From Pegoplata infirma (lineage: Eukaryota; Arthropoda; Insecta; Diptera; Anthomyiidae): 64,000 nucleotides of DNA. The notes beneath the pieces are model-generated. The model saw nothing but the letters and a program-made list of their open reading frames with translations, was not told the origin of the DNA and searched no databases. The DNA is taken from assembly GCA_963921195.1 (NCBI GenBank), contig OY992537.1, positions 205,616,581 to 205,680,580 of the forward strand. Direction: 5' to 3'. Positions 56,064 to 64,000 of the stretch are shown here, piece by piece (position 1 is the stretch's first letter; every line of letters starts with the position of its first letter). Both the position numbers and the translations under genes were made by a program.

Positions 56064-58545
56064 CCCAGCAAAAAAAAAATCGAAGTGGTGCAAAAAGAAT
56101 AAGTGATTCACTACATACATAGTAGCTATATGTGCCGATCTTCATATTCCATAAGAAGTACTTTTATAAGCACTTCCAAAACTGCTAAAAAAATGCCAAT
56201 AATAACAACTTTCACCAGTTCTTTCCTCAATGATTTAGAAGTACCATTTTCATATGTGTTTACAAATGCAATTGAAAAGTACAAATTTGTGGCACTTAAG
56301 TATTGGATTTGTTTTGTTGAATATTTTTTTTTTATAATTTTATCTGATTTAATAAAAAGTTAAATTTTATAAATGAATTAACTTGATATGCCGCAAAAGC
56401 GAATTTGTTATGTAAATTATGTTATAAAAAAATACAGTTTCCAGATTTTTGTTAAAATTACCAAATGACTCAAGAAGTGCTAAAAAGATAATATACGATA
56501 TCTGATTTAAAATGAGAGAATTACTTTTTTTTATCTCTTCATTTTATTTATTCGATGTTTTTTTTAACTACATGTATAAAAACATTTTTTTTTTATAATT
56601 TTTGGAGTTGTTTTGTAAATTATGTACAAAAAAAACAATAAAAAGTTTCCAGATTATGGTAAAAATCAAATGACTTAAAAAGTGCTTAAAGGGCTAAAAA
56701 AGATAACCAAAAAAAGGTGGTAGCCTTTAAAAAAAGGACTGAATTATAGCCACAAAATGACTAAAAACTCTTCTAAACATTAGGGTATTCAATTAATCGA
56801 GGTTTTGGTTTAATCGGCTAATCGGGCAAATAATTAATCGCACTTAAAAAATTATGTTAGTAAAATCAACTGAAAATGTCAGTTAAAATAACTACTTTGT
56901 AAGTTGTTTTGGGGTCAACTACTTTTTCAGTTAAATCAACAATGTTAGTTATTTTAACTGACAAAAAACAACTGACTTATGTAGTAAAAACTACTTACAT
57001 TTGTAGTCAAAACAACTAAAATGTAGTAAAAATAAAAAAATCAATATATAATTTTTTTTTTCAAAATATTTTTCAGAAAAAAAAAATTGAAGACCAAATT
57101 TTTTCCAAGTTTTTTTTTAAAAAAAAGTTGTGAAAAATAAAAATAACAAATTTTTTTTTTTTTGGAAAAAAATTTTAAAACTTTTCAGAGATAAAATAAA
57201 TAAAATTAAATACTTTAAATAACTGTTACTACATCACAGTACTTTTTTGTTAGTTGTTCAAAAAAACGACTTAAAATAACTAACAGAAATAGTTGTTTGA
57301 TATTTTTCATACAAAAACAACTGACTTTGTAGTTAAAAACAACTAACTACTGTAAAATATACAAATAACTAACATGTAGTAACTTACATAATTTTCTTAG
57401 TGCGGGGTTGAGATTTAATCGGTTAATAATCGGATAAATTTGAATTATTCGGTTAACCGAATAATACAAATTTTAATTGAATATAAAACTAAGAACTCTA
57501 TGTACATACTTTTAAGAATTTTATTAATTTTATTTAAAATAAATCTTTATCCGATATGGCGCAGATCTATAATGTTAGCCCAAATAAAGATTTTTTGTAT
57601 GGCACCCTGAAAATTTACCCTAAAATTGATACCCAAATTGATGCCGGGCTTAGATGCACCTCTAATGGAGTTTCGAATTCGGTACTATTATATATCAACA
57701 AGACAAATTGGTTGGTTTTCAAATTTGTTTTCTTTTATTTTTTAGGGCCGAAATTGCAATAATTTTATCGGTCGATATCTCCGTAATGAAAAAGATATCT
57801 TAAGGATTGCAAAAGTAATTTGAAGAATAAGTGAAGTATTTTTAGATGTGCTGAACTAATTATACATCATAAAATAATTCTCGGTTTTATAAGGTCCCGA
57901 ACATTGCGAATATCTGAGTTTATGCAGTACTGTCAATCGAAAATCTAAATATCTCAAAATAAGATAAATCACTTCTAAGGCCAGATTCGGATTAAGCGCA
58001 TGAAAAACTATTAGAAAAATATATACATCCACATTTAATTAATAATTCCTATTAGCTAAACTAAATTATTAAAAACATCGATTTAATCTTAACAATTTCA
58101 AGTCTAAATATTACATAATAAATATTATACATTGTTAAAATATCGTTTTGGTTTTAATTATTATTAGTGTAAATACTAAAAAAAAAAAAATCTTAAAATC
58201 AATCCCAAAAAGTCATGAAATATGTACTTAACAAGAAGTGATGAAAAAATCACTTCTAAATCACCATATAAAAATTACATAATCACATCCAAAATGCCAA
58301 GAAATATATACTTCTAAAGAAGTGATGAAAAAAGCACTTCCAAAAGGTCAAGTTATATTAACATCCCGATCACTACTTCAGAAGTTGTGATAAAGATGTT
58401 AATATATATGTACATACTAAACACTAGTGATATTGTGTGTCACGCCCATATAAAATTCATCAGTGTTTCAGCTGAAGAAGAAGTACATCTGGTTCATAAG
58501 TTGTGGTGAATTTTGTAGTGAATGGTAAGCTCTTTTTTTGCTGGG
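56064..58545. mobile_element. long CCCAGC-ended element
   Basis: 2.48 kb with CCCAGCAAAAAAAA and TTTTTTTGCTGGG ends, the same terminal hexamer as the 733-bp elements but different inside. Contains the family N MITE at 56841-57402 and otherwise AT-rich DNA with no transposase frame. Confidence 0.6.
56841..57402. mobile_element. CACT-ended MITE, family N, copy 2
   Basis: Ends CACTTAAAAAATTATGTTAG and the complement of CACTAAGAAAATTATGTAAG, flanked by CG on both sides. The interior repeats AACTAC/GTAGTT motifs. Confidence 0.75.
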
Positions 58546-58547
58546 TT

Positions 58548-59083
58548 GTTAAACACGTGGCATTTAAGATGAAACTAATCTGAAATTCAGGGTTTTGATT
58601 ATAACTTTTGAACCACCGGACCGATTGAGCTGAAATATAATACCAAATAGACCTAGGGAACGGCAAAGATACATGTCAAGCTTTAGCAGTCTCATTATTG
58701 TCTTTCGAAAGTTATCGTGTTTTTTATCTCTTAAATTCGCGAAACATCCATGCCGAAATTTACTCTTTTGCTCATAACGTTTGAACCACTGGACCGATTT
58801 GGCTGGATTGCAATACCAACCTGACCAGGTAAATGACCAGCATATGTGCCAAACTTCAGTAGCCTCTATAAAGTATTTCGGAAGTTAGCGTGTTTTCTAC
58901 GGACGGATAGACAGACAGACGGACGGACGGACGGACGGACGGACATCGCTAGATCCACTTAAAATCGATCGAGGATCATGAATATATATACTTTATAGGG
59001 TCCTAAACCAATATTTTGATGTGTTACAAACGGAATGACAAACTTATATATACCCTCTATCACTAGAGTGGAGGGTATAAAAA
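58548..59083 (+). repeat. dispersed hairpin-ended repeat
   Basis: Body with CCACCGGACCGATTGAGCTG, a (GGAC)n run at 58918-58945, GATCATGAATATATATACTT, and the end hairpin TATACCCTCTATCACTAGAG...GGAGGGTATAA. Confidence 0.65.
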
Positions 59084-59509
59084 TATGAACAAAATATGCA
59101 TTTAAAACCAAAATATGCATTTTCACCAAAATATGCAAAAACAAATCGATGCTATTTTAACGCAAATTTCTTGATTCGAAAAGATAATTGGTCCATATTC
59201 ATGTCGAAAAAAAACATCCCTTATCCCTTGATATTATTCAAGTTACAAAACCTTTTGGTTTTAAGAAAATGAAAACAGTTATTTTTACTCGAATTTCCTA
59301 TTTTTAGTCGTTAGCTTATATAGTCAAACTGAGGTGGGTTCATGCATCACTTTTAAAATTAGACACCAGTCTTAAAACATTATCATGTTAAAAAACCTTA
59401 TCACTGACTCAATTTTTGGTGGGAAACTGTGAAACAAAATTTTTGTTCTTTTAAATGATTTTTTTTTAAATTTAGCTTTAAACGAGTCATAAATTGAAAA
59501 TAAAATTCC

Positions 59510-60015
59510 CCAAAAGATAAGAATGTATTATTTTTCTTAATTATTTTGTTTTACTTTAACGAAATTCCCATTTATTATCAGTGACTTACCATAACACTGT
59601 GCAACACTAAAAATCAACTCCAATTATTAAAATTCGAAATGAAAGTAAATCGGCAATAGATTTTGCAAAGATAGTTCAAATATCTTTTTTGTGGCATGCT
59701 GAAATTTTGAATTTTTATATCAAAGGCGTTCGGAAAACGTCAAAAAACGCTGATCATTAAAATATAGTCTGTATAAAAATTGTATGACTGTTCTTTTTAT
59801 TAGAACATAATTACCCCTTAACTGCTATTTTAAAGGGTCGTTATAGTCCTTTTTTTGTTTATCCAATGGTCTATTTTTTTCACATTGGAGTCATTGGGAT
59901 GAATTTTTAGTGTTGCACAGTGTTGTGGTTGGTCACAGATAATAAATGGGAATTTTGGTTTCAGTAGAAAAAGACTCTAAGAATAATAACACATTCTTAT
60001 CTTTTCTAGAATTTA
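59510..60015. promoter_or_regulatory. inverted duplication of the peptide-gene promoter block around a MITE
   Basis: Left arm 59510-59594 and right arm 59923-60015 are inverted copies carrying AAAAGATAAGAATGT, GAAATTCCCA/GGGAATTTTG and the adjacent TTATC/GATAA. The MITE 59595-59922 (ends CACTGTGCAACACTAAAAAT and complement) forms the loop. GATA at 59938-59941 and GGGAATTTTG at 59948-59957 stand about 300 bp before the ATG at 60259. Confidence 0.5.
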
Positions 60016-60144
60016 AATTAATTCTAGCAGAATACCCGGCACATGGCCTTCACCTTGATGTCCCAAAATATGTTGCTCAGTGTATTATGTTAACCACAGA
60101 AGCAAATACAAGATATGATTTGTAGATTAATAATGTTCTTAAAT

Positions 60145-60240
60145 TATACTATATAATAATGCGTGAATACATTTATAAAAAGTAAAAATAACAAATAAAA
60201 GTTCTTAGTCTTATAATTATATTAAAACGGGAATTAAATA
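60145..60240 (+). promoter_or_regulatory. core promoter and leader of the fifth peptide gene
   Basis: TATAAAAAG at about 60175 precedes the conserved leader GTCTTATAATTAT and AAACGGGAATTAAA, the same blocks as before the 34878 gene. Confidence 0.5.
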
Positions 60241-60258
60241 AAGTAATTCACAATAAAA

Positions 60259-60375
60259 ATGAAATTTTTTCAAATAGTATTTGTAATATGTTGTGCCCTT
60301 GTGGGCGTTATGACCAATCCGTGCTATAAAGCTGGTTCCGGTGGTCATTCTATTTTCGGTAGGGGTGGTAATGGT
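60259..60375 (+). CDS. first exon of a fifth secreted glycine-rich peptide gene (partial)
   Basis: 39 codons: MKFFQIVFVICCALVGVMT signal peptide, then NPCYKAGSGGHSIFGRGGNG, ending at a GTAAGT donor (60376) exactly where the paralogue at 34878 ends exon 1. The module HSIFGRGG corresponds to DSVFSSGG there. No matching acceptor plus tail exon was found in 60376-64000, which is filled with repeats. The remaining exons may lie beyond the window or be lost. If unspliced, the frame runs on into the adjacent family Q repeat. Confidence 0.65.
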
Positions 60376-60426
60376 GTAAGTATAAAAACCCCGAGTAAAA
60401 AATTTTTTATATACACTAAAAAAAAA

Positions 60427-61270
60427 CAAGTAAGAAAATTATAGTCGGTCAAGGCCGACCATATAATACCCTACACCAAGGTTTCCCGGAAAATGGGTCC
60501 CATGGATCGATTAGATCTATATGTTGTAAAACCTTTAATAAGTGAAGAAAACACTCACAAATCAAATTTGAGTGAAATAGGCTTCTATTTGTTGACAATA
60601 AACCGCTTTAACTGAATATCGGGCGAAATTTTCACAAGGGGCCTGAGTCCAAAACTGGTCCGATGATTATCAGGTTTGATAAGGTTATTTAAGTACGCGT
60701 TTAACATACACAAACAAAATTTTAATTAAATATTTTCTATTTTCATGAAATTTGAGACATTTATGTGAAAATCGGGAAGGTGGTTTGTATGGGGGCTACA
60801 AGAAGAACTGGTCCGATTTCTTTGAAATTCGGAATGATGATATGTGAAGACAAAACATGTTTACCATCCAAATTTCAAAGCGATACCTTCTATAATACGG
60901 TTATTAGAGTCATTTGAGCCAAAACTAAAGAGGACCTTTGTATGGGGGCTAGGTCTAAATATGGACCGATTTTTTCCAATTTCAATAGGCTTCGTCCTTG
61001 GGCCAAGAGAGACTTAAGTTTCAAATTTCAAGTCAATTGATTAAAAATTGCGACCTGTATCGTGTTTACACCGTTTACATGGACAGACAGACAGACGGAC
61101 GGACGGACGGACAGACGGACGGACGGACGGACGGACATCGCTAAATCGACTCAAAAAGTGATTCTGAGTCGATCGGTATACTTAAAGGTGGGTCTAGGAC
61201 CAATATTTCGGGTAGTTACAAACATCAGCACAAACTCATTATACCCTGTACCACAGTGTGGTGTAGGGTA
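60427..61270 (+). repeat. family Q repeat, copy 4
   Basis: Begins ACAAGTAAG and GTCGGTCAAGGCCGAC, with a long GGAC/GACA run at 61080-61136, and ends with the TACCCTGTACCACAG hairpin. It starts 50 bp after the donor of the 60259 exon. Confidence 0.75.
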
Positions 61271-61271
61271 T

Positions 61272-61740
61272 AAAGACATAACTAAAATTAAGGAAAAAAT
61301 GTCTTTGAGAATTTATCATGAATTTTCCTAAAATTTAGTTAAATTTAACTAAAAAATGAGAAATTTTCTTAACTATGCGGAAAAAGGTTTAGTTCATTTA
61401 CTTATAATTAGTTCATAATTTTATTTAAATTGAATTTTGTAATATTAGGAAAGAAATTGTTACTGCCACAGAAATTTTCCACAAATCTAAGAAACGTATT
61501 TTTAAGATATTTTTCTTGAAAAACAATTTAGTTCAAGTTTAGTTAAAATTTACTAAAAAAAACATCATCGTACTTCTCTTCTTTGGAGTGAGGAAGTGTA
61601 CTTCTGAGAATTTAGTAAATTACTTCTTAGTATTTGGTTAAAAAATCAAAATGGCGATGTCTCGAAAACTAAGCGAGATAGAGCGAAACGGATGAAATTT
61701 TTAAAAGAAAGACTACAAAGAAAAATATGGAATAGCCTTG
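61272..61740 (+). mobile_element. family D element, truncated copy 3
   Basis: AGACATAACTAAAATTAAGG onward is alignable with 13752-14130. It lacks the CACTGAAAA end, which is replaced by the family Q end, and stops near TCTGCATATCTATCGGGTA. Confidence 0.65.
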
Positions 61741-62830
61741 CTCTGCATATCTATCGGGTAGGGTGGATCGAATTTGGCTTTTGGGCGAATATCGTTCCGG
61801 CTCACCGACAGATGTGTTGGAATAGACCTAAAAACAATGTGGTTAAATTTTCATGCAGATCGGTGGTCATCTTCCGCTGCCGAAATGACGTTGAAAATCC
61901 GCGATTTCTTAAAAAATAGTATTTATTTAAAAAAATTGCCAAAATTACAAAAATCACTTAATCTTCTTTTTTATTTCAGTCAATCTTTTCAATTCGATCA
62001 TATTTTCTTAGAAAAAAATTTGAGCTTAATAGGACATTGTTAACCCCTCTAAAACGGTTGCCGAAAATGACCCATTCATTTTGCCCTAAACTCAAAACCA
62101 CCAAATTTAAAAAAGATTTTTTTTTTTTGATTTTAAGTTGCACAATATAAAGTTTTTATTGCATTTATTTCAAGTATATATAAGTTCGTTTAACAAAAAA
62201 TTTTTTTTAAAAAAATACGAGATTCTTAAACAGCGCGTGTAACGGTCTGTTTCCAGGACATTTTGGGAAAATTGCACTTTTTTTTTAAAACTCAACATTT
62301 TTAGTTAAAAACTTTTCATTTTACACTAGATTTATTATAAATTATAAAACTTAATATAGAAATGTTGGATTTTAAGAAATTCTTTAACCCTAAACAGCTT
62401 TGGGCCCTAAATGACCCATGATGAACAAATGCATCTAGCAATAAACCGCTTTTGGCGGGCGACTAACCATTGGGAACATATTTTTTCCATTACAAATGGG
62501 AGCGTGAGTAAAGATGGAAGCGTGAGTGGAGATGAGAGCGTGAGTGAATTTGAGCAACTCACGCTCACGAAGAAAAAAAAATTCGCTCAGGAAATTTTTT
62601 AAGTTTGCATACATTTTACGCAGGATCACGTGATTGCAACATATTAAATCCGTTCACGCTATAATCACGCTTACGAAAACTCAACATAACTATATTTTGA
62701 CGTGTTTTATTTTTCTGTCACCATAAAAAATCATGCAATCTCTCGCAATTTCATTCACGCTTACGAGTGAATCACGTGAAATTTGTGTCACGTGTGCATT
62801 TGTACAAATTATATTTTTAATGCAAAATAA
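61741..62830. other. intergenic DNA with an ACTCAC-type patch
   Basis: 61757-62480 shows no supported gene. 62500-62810 carries GCGTGAGTG and TCACGCT motifs of the ACTCAC family. Confidence 0.35.
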
Positions 62831-63675
62831 ACAAGTAAGAAAATTATAGTCGGTCAAGACCGACCATAAAATACCCTACACCAGAGTTTCCCGGAAAATG
62901 GGTCCCAAGTTCAAACATGGACTGATTAGATCTATATTTTGTCAAATCTTTAATAAGTGTAAAAAGCACTCACTAATCAAATTTGAGTGGAATACGCCTC
63001 TTTTTGTTGACAATAAATCATTTCAACTGAATATCGGGCGAAATTTCCACATGGGACCTAAGTCCAAAAATGGTCCGATGATAATCAGATTTGATAAGGT
63101 TATTAAAGTACGCGTTTAACATACACAAACAGAATTTTAATTAAATATTTTCTATTTTCATGAAATTTGAGAGATTTATGTGAAAATCGGGAAGGTGGTT
63201 TGTATGGGGGCTACAATAAGAACTGGTTCGATTTCTTTAAAATTTGGAATGGTGATTTGTGTTGATAAAACATGATTACCTGCCAAATTTTGAATAGATA
63301 CCTGATAAAATGCGTCTATTAGAGTCATTTGAGCCAAAACTAAAGAGGACCTTTGTATGGGGGCTAGGTCTAAATATGGACCGATTTTTTCCAATTTCAA
63401 TAGGCTTCGTCCTTGGGCCAAAAGAGGCTTAAGTTTCAAATTTCAAGTCAATTGATTAAGAATTGCGACCTGTATCGTGTTTACACCGTTTACATGGACA
63501 GACAGACGGACGGACGGACGGACGGACGGACGGACGGACATCGCTAAATCGACTCAAAAAGTGATTCTAAGCCGATCGGTATACTTAAAAGTGGGTCTAG
63601 GACCAATATTTCGGGTAGTTACAAACATCAGCACAAACTCATTATACCCTGTACCACAGTGTGGTGTATGGTATA
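62831..63675 (+). repeat. family Q repeat, copy 5
   Basis: Very similar to copy 4, including the (GGAC)n run at 63499-63540 and both terminal hairpins. The two copies share private changes (TTTACACCGTTTACATGGAC), so they are recent sisters. Confidence 0.75.
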
Positions 63676-64000
63676 AAAAGTGATCCATATATTTTTTTTA
63701 AACAAGTTTAAATATTATTTCCCATTTAAATGCTCCCACCCCGAAAGCATTATCCCCTTAAATGCCAGAATATAGCAAGTAAATAGTCTATTGAATTTAT
63801 TCAGCAATATTCTGTGAATTACTTTTTTTGTCAGATATAAATAAATGGTTAATGGTGGGTACGAAAAATGCTTAAAGGGTGGGTGCATTTAAGCGGGATA
63901 CTATTTGAATGATATTTGAACTTTTTTGTTTCATTTGCATTAAAAATATTATTTTTAAAATTGCACTGTTAAGCGTGAGTAAAATTTCGTGAGTTTGCAT

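Larger units (their letters stand above)
52992..59220. mobile_element. 6.2-kb composite insert with GGGATG ends
   Basis: Bounded by GGGATG and CATCCC with TTA on both sides. Near its edges are repeats of AAAATATGCAC and ACCAAAATATGCA. The flanks 52958-52991 and 59221-59400 together reconstruct a 'CACCAGCTGGTG' repeat, supporting a single insertion event. Inside are a CCCAGC copy (53222-53954), a TA-flanked element (54074-55589) and a long CCCAGC-ended element (56064-58545). The TIR is short, so the exact ends are uncertain. Confidence 0.5.

Noticed and set aside
61062..61331. Frames with TDRRTDGRTD repeats (also 63477-63683, 21571-21783)
   Set aside because: Translation of the (GGAC)n/(GACA)n tract inside family Q repeats, recurring with every copy.

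Overview
The window is eukaryotic and very AT-rich, almost certainly from a fly (Diptera, possibly a calyptrate/muscoid fly; inferred from the repeat types, not proven). Its genes have GT-AG introns, TATA boxes and insect-type secreted-peptide leaders. Most of the sequence is nested transposable elements, foldback palindromes and minisatellites. No housekeeping gene is visible.

The coding content is a dispersed family of tiny secreted, glycine-rich peptide genes that I do not recognise. Five members are present: an interrupted copy at 2536-4124 (+), a six-exon gene at 22908-12169 (-), a three-exon gene at 34878-38932 (+), an intact two-exon gene at 46635-48462 (+), and a first exon at 60259-60375 (+) whose partner exons are not visible. 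All share a signal-peptide first exon, a short G-rich module (roughly G-x-x-G-x-S-x-F-x(5)-G) ending exactly at a phase-0 intron, and a last exon of only 18-30 nt coding a tail such as GDVYF, GRVYYNQGK or EDIIV. The minus-strand gene has multiplied the module into five serial exons. Three of the promoters carry a GGGAATTTTG box, next to a GATA motif in two of them, which suggests but does not prove immune-type regulation. Two further promoter fragments lie without a gene.

The largest coding element is a full-length, LOA/I-like non-LTR retrotransposon (25269-30468) with ORF1 and an endonuclease-RT-RNase H ORF2, bounded by a 7-bp AACATTA duplication. It sits in the loop of a foldback-like element whose inverted arms hold arrays of about 20 bp (23996-25264 and 30609-31964).

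Layout: 0-2.5 kb low-complexity DNA, a 130-bp duplication and a tRNA-like remnant; 2.5-4.5 kb interrupted peptide gene; 4.5-12 kb foldbacks, CCCAGC-ended and ACTCAC-rich elements and a GATGAAAA minisatellite; 12-23.6 kb the minus-strand gene with introns full of repeats; 24-32 kb foldback plus retrotransposon; 32-34.3 kb nested repeats; 34.7-39 kb third peptide gene; 39-46 kb nested elements; 46.5-48.5 kb fourth peptide gene; 49-51.6 kb three adjacent palindromes; 53-59.2 kb a nest of at least four elements; 59.5-60.4 kb fifth peptide gene start; 60.4-64 kb repeats.
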